From NCBI GenBank assembly GCA_001275005.1, contig JWZX01003115.1, forward strand, positions 1 to 41,834: a DNA stretch of 41,834 nucleotides, in the 5' to 3' direction. The notes below the pieces were generated by a model. It was given only the letters and a program-made list of their open reading frames with translations. It was not told the DNA's origin and ran no database searches. Source of the DNA: Chrysochromulina tobinii. Lineage: Eukaryota; Haptophyta; Prymnesiales; Chrysochromulinaceae. Shown one piece after another: positions 8,841-19,100 of this stretch; position 1 is the stretch's first letter, and each line of letters opens with the position of its first letter. The position numbers and the translations under genes are program-made.

Positions 8841-9935
8841 ATGCAATGCTTTGAAGAGAGTCTGTCGTGTGAACGTTCACACGCCCTTCCGTGGTGTGCA
8901 ATGCCCGGGCCACTTAGAGGTGCCTTAGACCTCCACTTAGAGCTGCCTACTTGCGCGACCAGCATCTTCGACTCTTGTGCCACAGAGCAACTTGCTCCGG
9001 CAATCTCAACACCGTTGCTCAAGCAGGTGACCCACGCTTACCTGATCATGTACTCTCGCGATCGAGTTCGCAGTGTATGGCAGCGTGTGCAGCTGCCCCA
9101 GATTGGCATCAACACGACGATTATCACTGGCAACGATGCGGAAGAGCTCGGGCACCGTACGCTGAAGTGCCTCTTTGGATCTGAGCGACCAGAGCTGTCG
9201 CTCAAGTACGCTTCGCAGCTCGTCAAGCTCTGGACCGCCGTGTATCTTATGGTTCAGACCGGCGTCTCACGGGCGCTCTTCTTCGAAGACGACGTGGTGG
9301 TGCGCTTCTCGCATCTCGCGAGCATCGATCGGGCTCTGGTGTACCTGGACACGCACACCCCGGAGTGGACGGGTCTCTTCCTTTCCAGCTACAACCCGAG
9401 CGGCGAGGATTCGCTGTGGAACGGCCTCCTGCCTAGGCGAGCGGGAGCTCCCTGGATTCCCTATCGAGCAGGTGGGATCATGGCTGGCGTGGGCAACGTG
9501 TTGTCGGAACGGGGCGCTCGGCACCTTCTGCACTCACTTCCGATCCGCGCGCACGGGCTCGATGCTGCGCTCTCGGACTCGCGCGAGCCATCCGCCGCAG
9601 CTGACGGCGGCTACTTTCTCAAGCCCTACCCGTTCATTGCGGGCGCCTTCGGTAAGCAAAACCTTTTCGAGTGCAACTTCTCAGTCACGTGTGAGAAGGC
9701 CTTTGTGAAGCACTTTGTGACCAGTGCCCACGCTGGGCCTCCGCGCGCCACGGAGCTCTCTCAATACCTGCGACGTGGCTGGAGAGTCCCGATCCGCCCA
9801 TGGACGCGCGTGAGCAATTGCGTGCGCGATCTGTCGTGCTCAATGTGGGCATTGCTGACCCTGCCGTTCGTGAGCGAGAGCGTGGGTCCGAGCTTACAAG
9901 GGAGGGCTGGGGGCGACTTGCGGACTAAGTTGTAA
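8841..9935 (+). CDS. glycosyltransferase family 25-like protein
   Basis: The product is 364 aa from the ATG at 8841, or 344 aa from the ATG at 8901. The core has the GT25 (LPS/collagen-type glycosyltransferase) layout: a YLIMYSRDRVRSVWQR start, TTIITGNDA, a helix with SLKYASQLVKLWTAVYLMVQTG, and FFEDDVVV near residue 150, the acidic nucleotide-sugar/metal motif. A later GGIMAGVGNVLSERGARHLLHSLP segment resembles the acceptor-side region. I see no clear signal peptide or TM in the model, so Golgi targeting is unproven; a 5' exon could be missing. Donor and acceptor cannot be read from sequence. An AATAAA at 9990-9995, about 55 bp past the stop, is a candidate poly(A) signal. Confidence 0.75.
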   Translation: MQCFEESLSCERSHALPWCAMPGPLRGALDLHLELPTCATSIFDSCATEQLAPAISTPLLKQVTHAYLIMYSRDRVRSVWQRVQLPQIGINTTIITGNDAEELGHRTLKCLFGSERPELSLKYASQLVKLWTAVYLMVQTGVSRALFFEDDVVVRFSHLASIDRALVYLDTHTPEWTGLFLSSYNPSGEDSLWNGLLPRRAGAPWIPYRAGGIMAGVGNVLSERGARHLLHSLPIRAHGLDAALSDSREPSAAADGGYFLKPYPFIAGAFGKQNLFECNFSVTCEKAFVKHFVTSAHAGPPRATELSQYLRRGWRVPIRPWTRVSNCVRDLSCSMWALLTLPFVSESVGPSLQGRAGGDLRTKL

Positions 9936-10741
9936 CATGATCGAACCTGGTACATGCGGTCCGTCGTCCCCCCGATGTCGTCAGAAAGTAATAAACGGAT
10001 TGTTAAAGCATGTCTCCACGCCAAGACGTAAAGTCGATTTAATGCTTAGACCAGACGCGTATCTACGAACAAGCAACAGCGGTCTACCGAGCTGTAAGTG
10101 ACGCGTTGTTGGCCAGGAAAGAGCGTAGCAAATAGTGGACGTAAGGAAACGTTCTTAATCTTATCTCACCGATATCGTCCGACGTCGTCATGCACGATTG
10201 CTAAACCGTACAGTAGGTCGGGGATAGTATGTTCCTTTTTTCCCCGTATCGGCACGGTATGTCCCATCTCCCCATGCCTCGGCCCTCGCCACGGCCCAAC
10301 GCGTCTCGACCAGTCTGGCCCGAATCCACTCGCTCGCCTCTCGACGGATAAGGTGAAGAAGGGAGTGCAGGAGCCAGGACTAGAATGGACCATCACTAAG
10401 TGCACTCTCCATTCAGAGAGCGAGGTCCGCGATCTCCGCGATCTCCATTCAGAGAGCTTCGAAGAAGGTCGAGAGGAGTGACCATGGAGGTCTCACACGA
10501 GGCGAGCGTGCGCGTCTCGCGAGAGGTGGGCATTGCATGCTGTTGAGCTGCAGCGGCGATCGGGAGCTGGAGGCGTGCAGGAGCCAGGACGCTGCTCGCC
10601 ATCGGTTGGGGTGCTATCTCGGAGATAATTAGGTATCTGCCGGGCTAGGTATCTGCCGGGGGAATCTATCCACGCGAGGGGTCGAGGGGCACCGAGGAGA
10701 CTTCGGGATCCCTAGGTCGGGGAGGACCATTCAGTAACTAG
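9936..10741. other. 806-bp intergenic region between convergent genes, with short direct repeats
   Basis: The genes on both sides end here, so it is 3' flank to both. Exact direct repeats are GTGCAGGAGCCAGGAC (10365-10380 and 10575-10590), CTCCATTCAGAGAGC (10407-10421 and 10443-10457) and AGGTATCTGCCGGG (10631-10644 and 10647-10660). Small ORFs inside have no recognisable domain. I see no RNA gene. Confidence 0.55.
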
Positions 10742-12457
10742 TCAGGCAGGCTCAGGGGACGGACCGACGGACTGGGCGAAGAGCTCGTCGAGCAGCGCCG
10801 CCACCCGCTGAGACGACTTTTCGATGCGCTCGATGCGAATCGGAAGCAAGAGTTCCTGCTCGTGCTCCGCAGCAAGCCTAGCGACCAACGCACTCTTTGG
10901 GCTCGGGGGCCTCGGCTCGACCGTTGGGTCCGGCGGTGGAAGGAGAGCTTGGGCCGCCTCCCTATTCTGCTTCTCCTTCTCTGATGTCCACTTGATAAAC
11001 GTGATGAAGTGATTCACCTCCTCGTCTGTCATCGGAGGGGATGGCGGCGCGACAAACTTGTCGAGGAGCACGGCGACGACGACGTTGGTAAGCACCATGT
11101 TCGTGAGGATGATGAAGGAAATAAAGAACGCGCCAGCCGTGAAGGTGCTCTTTTGGTACAGCCCGAAGACCAGCGGTCGTCCAAGCGCCTCGGCCCAAGA
11201 GTCACCCGTCATCAGCTGGAACATCGAGTACATCGCGCGCGTCCAGGTGCCGTAGTACTCCCTGCCGTTGGTGTAGCCGCGCGGCGTGTACGCGTCGTTG
11301 ATGTGGCTGACGTCGTTGAGGTCGTCGGTCATGTACGTGCCGTTCGATCCAAAGTCGCGGAAGAGCTCGACGGCGAGGATGGCGTAGATGCAGAAGAAGA
11401 TGAAGAGGATTATGAAGGCGTTGGCGACGCCCGGGACGGCCGACAGCAGTGCCGTGATAATCTTGTTCAGCGACTTGATGCGCTTGAAGAGGCGGAAGAC
11501 GCGGAAGGCTCGCATCAGCTTGAGCTTGGCCATGCCGCCCAGGTCGATACCCGTCATCAGAAGAATGCCCACCGCCACGATGATAAAGTCGAAGACGTTC
11601 CACCCGCTGCCCCAGAACATTTTGCCGAAGCCGTAGCCGTACATGTTGGCCAGCAGCTCGAGCAGGAAGAGTATGTTGGAGACCGTATCGCAGCCCGACC
11701 AGAATGCTGCGTACTGCAAGTTTGCGACGTCGGGGTCGATCTCCTTCTCCACGATGTTGATGATGAAGTTGGCGATGATTATCAAGGCGACGCTCCACAC
11801 GACAACGGGGTGCATGTAGATTCGGCGCACCTCTCTTTGGTATGGCAGCGTTTTGTTCCTCCCCCGGATCGAGTGGCTCAGAAAGGGCTCGTTCGGCTTG
11901 AATAAATCGATCAACGCGTACAGCCTCGCGAAGCCAAACACGTCGACTGCGTTGCACTTTCCTGAGCTATCTGTAAGATTGGCCTTATTGAGGAGGGGGC
12001 CGGCCTCGTTTATTATGCGCTTGGCCTGCCTCTCCGTCAGGCCCCGACCGAGCGACTCGAGCGCGAGGCACAGCTCGTCTGTCCCCACTCTTTCGCTTCC
12101 GTCTCGATCGCACTTTTGGAAGGCCTTGATGACCACCGGGTCGATCCCGTCGAGTTCATCATTGAAGGACTGGCTTTGCTCTTCTCTCTTCTTCGTTTTG
12201 GGAGCTTCTTGGTTGTTGTTGTCGTCGTTGCCGGAGCGTCCGCTGCCATCTTCATCATTTTTCTGTTGTTCTTTCTTTCGTTTATCATGGATCGCTTTGA
12301 CGAGTGCGGCCATCTGCCCGAGCAAGAGCGGAGGGCAGTCGCGCGCTCCGCGCAAGAGTGCGGCGGGCAGATGCGCGCCGAGCTCGAGCCACTGCGCACT
12401 TCCTCGAACGACCAACGAACGTGTGGCGTTTTTTCCTAGATGGTTTGCGTTTTGCAT
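10742..12457 (-). CDS. single-domain voltage-gated cation channel with N-terminal EF-hand pair
   Basis: The product is 571 aa. Residues 108-185 form an EF-hand pair: one canonical loop (CDRDGSERVGTDE) and one weaker (TDSSGKCNAVD). Six TM segments follow: S1 215-237, S2 252-275, S3 286-303, S4 309-332 (MRAFRVFRLFKRIK, basic residues every third position), S5 343-366 and S6 438-468. The pore loop carries the filter TGDSW (417-421), matching the TxDxW of CatSper and related four-domain Ca2+ channels; bacterial NaV channels have LESW. One domain means it must act as a tetramer. It resembles the single-domain EukCat/BacNaV-like channels described from phytoplankton. Ca2+ or mixed Na+/Ca2+ permeation is inferred from the filter. 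The C-terminus ends in a helix suited to tetramerisation. It is head to head with the EF-hand gene. Confidence 0.9.
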   Translation of the reverse strand: MQNANHLGKNATRSLVVRGSAQWLELGAHLPAALLRGARDCPPLLLGQMAALVKAIHDKRKKEQQKNDEDGSGRSGNDDNNNQEAPKTKKREEQSQSFNDELDGIDPVVIKAFQKCDRDGSERVGTDELCLALESLGRGLTERQAKRIINEAGPLLNKANLTDSSGKCNAVDVFGFARLYALIDLFKPNEPFLSHSIRGRNKTLPYQREVRRIYMHPVVVWSVALIIIANFIINIVEKEIDPDVANLQYAAFWSGCDTVSNILFLLELLANMYGYGFGKMFWGSGWNVFDFIIVAVGILLMTGIDLGGMAKLKLMRAFRVFRLFKRIKSLNKIITALLSAVPGVANAFIILFIFFCIYAILAVELFRDFGSNGTYMTDDLNDVSHINDAYTPRGYTNGREYYGTWTRAMYSMFQLMTGDSWAEALGRPLVFGLYQKSTFTAGAFFISFIILTNMVLTNVVVAVLLDKFVAPPSPPMTDEEVNHFITFIKWTSEKEKQNREAAQALLPPPDPTVEPRPPSPKSALVARLAAEHEQELLLPIRIERIEKSSQRVAALLDELFAQSVGPSPEPA

Positions 12458-12516
12458 GCTTCCTCGAATTTGGTAAATATGGTTGAACAGATCTTCTCGT
12501 ACGTCGCAACGCGGCC
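12458..12516. promoter_or_regulatory. 59-bp bidirectional spacer, channel / EF-hand protein
   Basis: Only 59 bp separate the two divergent ATGs. Unless the true starts are internal, promoters and 5' UTRs must overlap the coding regions. It is locally AT-rich (TTTGGTAAATATGGTTG at 12469-12485). The arrangement suggests co-regulation. Confidence 0.55.
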
Positions 12517-15500
12517 ATGAAGCGCTCGCCGCGGAAGCCGATCGGCGGCGCCACTAATCGCCTCGCCGCGCCATTCGCCGAGGCGCACACTCGCGCGCCC
12601 GCACCCAAGATGCCCGCGCCGCCGCTTGCTCCGACGACGATGGGTAATGGGACTGTCCCACCGGACCTCTTTAGCAAGGAATGGCGGCAGAAGACGGAAA
12701 CGACGCGGGGTGCATCCATCGAGGCGATTGCTAGGGCTAAGACAACGGAGGAGTCGAAGGCCAGCGCCGCATCCTCGTTGCCACGCTCCGGCTCCAGTCG
12801 CGTCGGGCGGGTCTTCTTAGGCGGTGGCATGCGTGCGGGCGAGGGCAAGAAGCTGACGGGGCACAGTGAGTACGTGATGCAGGTGATGCGCGAGTTCTTC
12901 CAAAAGCACGATCTGCACGCGCTACTCACCGTCTTCCGGGAGCACGACCACGACAAGAGCGGCACCTTTGAGTTCCCCGAGTTTCGGGATGCGATGCGTT
13001 CGGTCAACCTCGACCTGACGGAGAAGGACATGGTCGCCCTGTTCCGGGCGGCGGACGCGGATGGTTCGGGTTGCCTCGAGTTTTCCGAGTTCATCAACAA
13101 CTTCCGGAAGGAGGGCGCGGGCGACGCCGCCGAGGGCCGGCGCGAGCAATTCTTCTTCAGCCTGTCGCGACCGCGGGATCTGCTCGCGAGGCCCGAGCGG
13201 CTCAAGCTCTCCCGCAAGGTCGAGGGGCCGCCGGTGACGAGCCGCTCATTGGACGAGATGCTCGCGATCATCGAGAAGAAGGTGGACCAGACGGGGCCCA
13301 AGGCCGTCTTCCACCGCTTCGACGAGAACCGCAGCGGTCGGCTCTCCATCCCCGAGTTCGTACTCGCGATGAAGCACTATGGCGTCGACTGCACAGAGGC
13401 CCAGGCGGAGGAGGTGATCACTTCGATCAACAAGGCGTACGGTTCGTCGATGCAGACGAACCTGAACTATGCGCCGTTTGCCGCGTTCTTTACGCACAAG
13501 ATCGACACGGAGAATACGAGCAACACGGCGATGCGACGCCCAAAGAACCTAGGCGACGATGCCGACCGAGACGACGACGAGCATGGGCGCGGCGCGCACA
13601 CCGCCTCGGGCGTGGACTTTAAGCAAATCAAGTCGAGCATGTTCGCCGGGGTGGTCAAGGACAGCGACCGCGTCGACCCGTCCGCTGCTACGGCCGAGCC
13701 CAACATCCAGCTCCTCCAGACGATGCGCAAGCTCTTCAAAGACCACGACATCGGAGCGCTGCGAAAGACGTTCCAAGAGTTTGATGCCGACAAGAGTGGC
13801 ACATTTGAGCTGGCCGAGTTCAAGGAGGCCATGCGCGTCGTCGACCGCACCATGCCGGAGACGGATGTGGAGACTCTCTTCAAGGCCGCCGACGCCGACA
13901 GCTCGGGGCAAGTCGACTTTTCTGAGTTCATGGGCACCCTCAAAAAGGTGGAGGAGATTGGACGTAAGCGCACGGTGACTGAGAGGCGGGCGCGCTACAT
14001 CCCGGCGGCGACGGCCAAGGCGTACGATCTCGAGCCGTCGGAGTACAAGTACGAGGCGGGCGACGAACTCGTGGCGGGCTACCACAACCTTCTCAAGGAC
14101 AAGATTAAGACGCGTTTCGGCGACCTGCGCCGGTGCTTCCGCGCCATCGACGAGGACGGCTCGGGCAAGTGCGACCGTGTGGAGCTCTCGCAGATGCTGA
14201 ACGCCATGTTCAACCTCAACGTGCCCGAGAAGGCCATGCACCGCATGATCGATCTGATGGACTACGACGGCAGCGGCGACATCCAGTTTGACGAATTCGC
14301 ACGGGTCTTCGCCGCTGAAGACATTCGCAACATGAAGACGACGACGACGACGGCGGCTGACGCGAGCCTCATCGAGCCAGATACCATGGCCCATTGGCAC
14401 AAGATGCGCCCGCCGCCGGCCGCGCTCGAGGCCATCGAGATGGCGACGGCGCGTCGGATCGGGATGAACCGGACCGAACTCAAGCCGATCACCCTCGACG
14501 ATGGCTGGGACGGCCCCGATTGGGCCTCCCGAAAAGACCAGAACACGGGCTGGCGCGGCTGGGACCTGCAGGTCCACATGGACAAGCGGGAAGAGTACAA
14601 GACTGGGCGCGACATCGACTGGACCAAGGGCAGCAAAGGTGGCCAGCCCGAATCCAACTTCAGGCCGTCACAGACGGCTGCGCACGTCGAGACGAAAGGC
14701 ATGCCGCGCCTCGTCACGCGCGGCGCGGCGCAGGCGAGGAACGCCGCCGCCGCCGCTTCCGCCACCGCCTCCGCCGAGATGACGACCCTCGAAGGGGTCG
14801 CAGCCTCGCCGCGGGCGCCCGCATCGCCGCGCGGTCCGCAGTCGCCACGAGAGGCAAGGGCTGCGCAGCGAGATGCCTCCCAGACCCTCGGAGAAGCCGA
14901 GGTGACGAAACGCCGCCTCCAAGAGGCTGCTCGGCTCGCCGTCGCTGTGTTCGACCGCAAGACCATGCGTGATGCGTGGGACGCTGGCCTTGTCGCGCCC
15001 TCGCTCGCAAACGTCACGATGAACGAGCGCCTCATGCGGAGCGGCTTACAGCGGAGCCCGCGCGACATCAACGGGAGCAAACCACTGGGCCAGGGTGACT
15101 CGGGCTCGCTCAGTGCGCGGGCGAGCGTGCCCGTGCGACTCGACGGCGGCGTCAGGACCGACGGCGGGCAGCGCGACTTTTCTCTGCTTGACCTCGAGGA
15201 CGCCACACGTACCCGCAGTGTCGCCCAGTGCTTCGCGGACGCGCCCGCCAACTCTCCTGCGTTCAACTCGGAGGCGCGGCGGCTGCGACGCCTCGGCGAG
15301 TCTTCCCTCGGCGAGGAGCAGACAGAGGACCGAGCACGAGAGCACTCCCGTCGGCAAGCGCACGCAGCCCGGGCGGCCAAGTATCGGGACGCGGAGGCAG
15401 AGAGCCGCTCGCGGGCTGACGCGCAGCGCGATGGGTACGATGAGGGGCGGCGCAGGCGCCAGGCACAGTACGGTGCTACTATCAGCGATCTGCAACTAGC

Positions 15501-15759
15501 TGCCGAGTCGAAGATCGAGCTCGAGCATGGGCGCGAGACAGTCCTCGTTGAGCCGCCCGCCTCGATAGGGTGGGGCAACCGGCCTGCGCCGCCGCACCTC
15601 ACGAGCCACTGGAACACGATCTCGAATCACCATGCCGATCCGCCACCGCGCGGTGAACGCGGTGAGGCGAACAAGATCATCTCTTACCGGCGCGGATTCC
15701 CGCCAGGCGGCCTTGCCGGCCTTACCCATGCCTCGTGGGGAGGGGCCCACGCTCAGTGA
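12517..15759 (+). CDS. seven-EF-hand calcium-binding protein with long disordered C-terminus
   Basis: The product is 1080 aa. Seven canonical EF loops lie at about 144-155 (DHDKSGTFEFPE), 180-191 (DADGSGCLEFSE), 269-280 (DENRSGRLSIPE), 423-434 (DADKSGTFELAE), 459-470 (DADSSGQVDFSE), 545-556 (DEDGSGKCDRVE) and 582-593 (DYDGSGDIQFDE); an eighth near 310 is degenerate. The blocks around EF1-2 and EF4-5 are an internal duplication, including the preceding MR.(F/L)F..HD..AL helix. After residue 600 come short Trp-rich segments (DGWDGPDWASRK, TGWRGWD) and Arg/Glu/Ala-rich low-complexity sequence, ending with YRRGFPPGG. The short aromatic motifs recall flagellar microtubule-associated proteins, but that is a guess. 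It is divergent from the cation channel, so it may sense calcium admitted by it. Confidence 0.85.
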   Translation: MKRSPRKPIGGATNRLAAPFAEAHTRAPAPKMPAPPLAPTTMGNGTVPPDLFSKEWRQKTETTRGASIEAIARAKTTEESKASAASSLPRSGSSRVGRVFLGGGMRAGEGKKLTGHSEYVMQVMREFFQKHDLHALLTVFREHDHDKSGTFEFPEFRDAMRSVNLDLTEKDMVALFRAADADGSGCLEFSEFINNFRKEGAGDAAEGRREQFFFSLSRPRDLLARPERLKLSRKVEGPPVTSRSLDEMLAIIEKKVDQTGPKAVFHRFDENRSGRLSIPEFVLAMKHYGVDCTEAQAEEVITSINKAYGSSMQTNLNYAPFAAFFTHKIDTENTSNTAMRRPKNLGDDADRDDDEHGRGAHTASGVDFKQIKSSMFAGVVKDSDRVDPSAATAEPNIQLLQTMRKLFKDHDIGALRKTFQEFDADKSGTFELAEFKEAMRVVDRTMPETDVETLFKAADADSSGQVDFSEFMGTLKKVEEIGRKRTVTERRARYIPAATAKAYDLEPSEYKYEAGDELVAGYHNLLKDKIKTRFGDLRRCFRAIDEDGSGKCDRVELSQMLNAMFNLNVPEKAMHRMIDLMDYDGSGDIQFDEFARVFAAEDIRNMKTTTTTAADASLIEPDTMAHWHKMRPPPAALEAIEMATARRIGMNRTELKPITLDDGWDGPDWASRKDQNTGWRGWDLQVHMDKREEYKTGRDIDWTKGSKGGQPESNFRPSQTAAHVETKGMPRLVTRGAAQARNAAAAASATASAEMTTLEGVAASPRAPASPRGPQSPREARAAQRDASQTLGEAEVTKRRLQEAARLAVAVFDRKTMRDAWDAGLVAPSLANVTMNERLMRSGLQRSPRDINGSKPLGQGDSGSLSARASVPVRLDGGVRTDGGQRDFSLLDLEDATRTRSVAQCFADAPANSPAFNSEARRLRRLGESSLGEEQTEDRAREHSRRQAHAARAAKYRDAEAESRSRADAQRDGYDEGRRRRQAQYGATISDLQLAAESKIELEHGRETVLVEPPASIGWGNRPAPPHLTSHWNTISNHHADPPPRGERGEANKIISYRRGFPPGGLAGLTHASWGGAHAQ

Positions 15760-16129
15760 GGGCAGGGCCATGCGTGCGTACGAGGGGTTTGGACGACATC
15801 TCTGACACTGTGTCGCTGCGTGTAAGTGTGGCGTTATGATGACTAGTTGAATACGGGCATGAGAGTGTTCGTTGACGTGTTGAACTTGCAACTTGAAAGA
15901 CCGGACGCTCTTGTTCAGCGTGTCACGGCTCACGGGTCAGAGAGTGCCACGGACGCACACGGACGCACACGGGGACGGGCACCACACCGCACCCGACCCC
16001 GCGGCCCGCGCCGTTGGAGGCATGGTTTGAGCGGAGGACGACAGATTCTTTTGGTAATGAAACGTTATCTTGAATGTGAAGAGCTTAGTTTTCACATGCG
16101 AGATTATGTGCTCGCATGCGCGTGTACAC
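15760..16129. other. intergenic region between convergent genes
   Basis: This 370-bp stretch is 3' flank of the EF-hand gene and of the coiled-coil gene. It has a tandem 10-mer GGACGCACAC twice at 15951-15970. I see no gene in it. Confidence 0.45.
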
Positions 16130-19100
16130 CTACCTCGGCTTCACGGACGGGATGAGGCACGAGAGATCGGCTTCTTCTTGGTTCGCCCTCCTTTGGCCCT
16201 TGTGCCTCCGAGCTGTACGTACCGCTGACGGCCGACGTGGCCGCGCTTGGAAGGCCTGCATCAGCGTGGCGGCGCTCGTGGCGGCGTGATAGTCATATCG
16301 CTTCGAAGGCGACTCATCGGGAGCTCGGGGCGTGAGGTGCACCTCGCCGCGCACGAGCACGATGCCATCTTTAGTCGAGATCGTCACGTGACGTGGCCCG
16401 AGGTACGTGGCCGTCGGTTCCACGTCAGCGTCGAGAGCACCATTGTTCGGTGGGTCGAAGACTATCTTGAGCAGCCACGTGTCCTCGAGACGTTCGAGCA
16501 TGCTACTGCCGATGTGAATGCCCGGACTGAGCCCGATCCTGGTGTGAATGGGAATGCCGAGCCCGAGCCCAAGACCGGCGCCGCGGCCTTGGCGTACCGC
16601 CACGGCCGATGCGATGGCGCCGTCCTCAGCGGCGGTACGGCCGGCGAGTGCCATTGGTCGGCCAGCGAGGCCGTGCTGTTGCACGACGAGCACTTCGAGG
16701 TCGCGGCCGTCGCACCCAAAGCCCGCCGTCTCCGCGAGGGAATGCGAGAGCGGCGTCGCGCACACGACACCAAGCGGCATGTACATGGGCAGCAGCTCCT
16801 CTTTAGCATGCATCCTAGCCGGTAGGACGGCGGCCCCTGCAATCGAAGAGGCACGCACCACCGCCGCCGCATCGAGGGGCTTGGCCTCGATACGCGTCGC
16901 ATACGCTTTACGCAGCCGCTCGAGCGCCGCCGCTTTGTCGTAGAGCGCCTGCTTGAGGCGAGAGTCGAGCTTTGAGATCTGCAGCTCGCTGTCTTCGAGG
17001 CTGGTCTGCAGACGCTCGAGCTGCCGCTCAGCCTGCGCTGCCTCCCAGCTCAGACGATGGCTCGGGGGAGCAGGGGGTCGGCTGGCCGGGGGGCTCGCGC
17101 CGCTCGGACGGTGGCTCGGGGGAGCAGGGGGTCGGCTGGCCGGGGGGCTCGCGCCGCCAGCGGCTGACGTCAACCCATCTGGGATTCGTGCTGGACCCTC
17201 ATTGGGTTTCGTGCTGGACCCGACGGCGCTCGGCTGGTGCTGGTGCTGCAGCTCCGCCACCGCCTTGGCCGCCTCCGTCGCGTGCGTTTCCCCAGCGGCC
17301 TTCTTCTCCAGCGCACGGAGGGCCTCGTCTCGTGCTTCTTCGATGGCACGAAGGAGGGCCTCCTTCTCTTCGGTGGCCAGGCGCTGCACCTCGCGCGCCT
17401 GCTTGCGCTGTTCGTCGGCCTCCGCTTTCATCGCCGCCACGCGCGCCTCCGCGTCCGCCGCCATCATTTGGCCTCGATCGAACTCCTCTTGCGCGAGCCT
17501 GCGCAGCGCCTCGAGGTTCGCCTGAGCCTCGGCCATCGCCTCTCTCTCACTCTCGGCGAAGCGCCATTTGACCTCCGCGCGCTGCTGTGCCTCGTGCGCC
17601 AGCTGCAGCGCCTGCGCCGCCTGCGTCGCGTTCTCATCGGCTATTCGAATCTTCTGCAGCACCGTCTCGGAGCGGATCGACTCTGCCTGCAGCGCGTTCT
17701 CGCGTACCTGCTTCCAGTAGCGGCGCTCCGTCTGGACCGCTTGCACCTTGTCGACGTGGCACTTGGCCTCGGCCTCGCGCACCGCCTCCTCGAGCTCACG
17801 CCGAGATCGCTCCGCGCGCGCGAGCCCCATATGGGCGTCCGCTTTGATCGCATCGAGCTCGCGCTGCAGCCGGTCGGCACGCTCGGCCTCGCGCTTGGTG
17901 CTCGCGAAGGCATCCTCGAGACGCTTGGCCGCGCTCGCGCGCAGCTTCTCCTCGAGCTGGCGCAGCGCCTTGGCGTGCCGCTCCTCGGCCGCCTTGAGCT
18001 GCGCCGTGCCGCGCGCCTCAGCGGCGACACGGACCTCTCGTTGTACCTTGCTCAACTCGGCGCGATGCGCTTCGAGCAGCTGGGCCTCTCGCACAGCGGC
18101 CGCGGCCTTGTCGTGCTCCTGTGCCTGGTGGATCTTGTGCTGCTGCTGCAGCTGCTGCTGCTGCTCGTGCCGCAGGCGCGTCAAGCTCTTGGTTGTCGTC
18201 GCCACCGCCTGCCGATGCGCCTCGTTTTCGACACGTTGGGCGACCACGTCGAGCTCTGCCTCCTTGCGACGGATGGTAGCGCGCTCCTTCTCAAGACGGT
18301 CTTCGTAGTGTCGGCGCACGCGCAGCAGCGACGAGCGCGGCGAGGGCGCGCCGATCGCCGGCGAGGGCACCACATTCGTCCAAGTCGAGCCACGTGTATG
18401 GAACGGCAGCGCACCGCCGGCCGCGCTGCCACCAGCACCTGCACCCGCGCCCGTGACGGCGCCTGCACCCGCGCTGCCAGCTGCACCAGCGCCGCCGCCG
18501 CCGCCAAAGCGTGTGGCGGGGGTCCCGCTGCTGTCGCGCCGGACGCCTCCTCGGGCCGTCGTCGGCCGCCGGGAGGACGAGCGACCGGGCGTGGGTGACG
18601 CCCGCTGCGCATCGAGCAAGGTCTGCTGCACTCCAATCTCCTTTTGGATGTATTTAATCGCCTCTGTGCCCTTGAGCACGCGCGGCGGTGACCAGGCGGC
18701 AGTCGAGCTGAGCGGCGAGCCGATAGGCACGTGGAAGGCCGATGACGTAGATTCTGCTCGCGGAGAGGTTTTCACTGGTGGCGGCGGCGGCGGGGAAGAA
18801 GCTCGCAGCGGCGCACCCTCCGGCTTCTTCCTGCCCGCGGCACGCTCGCTCTCGAGCTCCGCAACGGCCTCAGCCTCTGCCGCCTCTAGATCCTGCTGAA
18901 GCGATGCCTCTTTGGAGGCCTCCGAGTCTGCCGCGGACGCTATCCCATGGATGATTTGCAGCCCTTGCCGCAGCTGCGAGGAGCGCGGCAACGAGGCGGG
19001 CGAGGCCGAAGGCCGCGTATTGTCATCGTCGTCATCGTCGGTGTCGTCGGAGGCGCTGTAGATTGGATCGTCATCGTCGTCATCGTCGTCCGAGCTCATG

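Noticed and set aside
13549-15617. Long antisense ORFs (up to 451 aa) under the EF-hand gene
   Set aside because: High GC and codon bias keep the opposite frames open; they have no domain, and the plus strand encodes seven clear EF hands.
17237-18598. 453-aa plus-strand ORF opposite the coiled-coil gene
   Set aside because: Its Leu/Arg-rich composition is what the complement of Glu/Ala/Gln coiled-coil codons gives; no domain seen.
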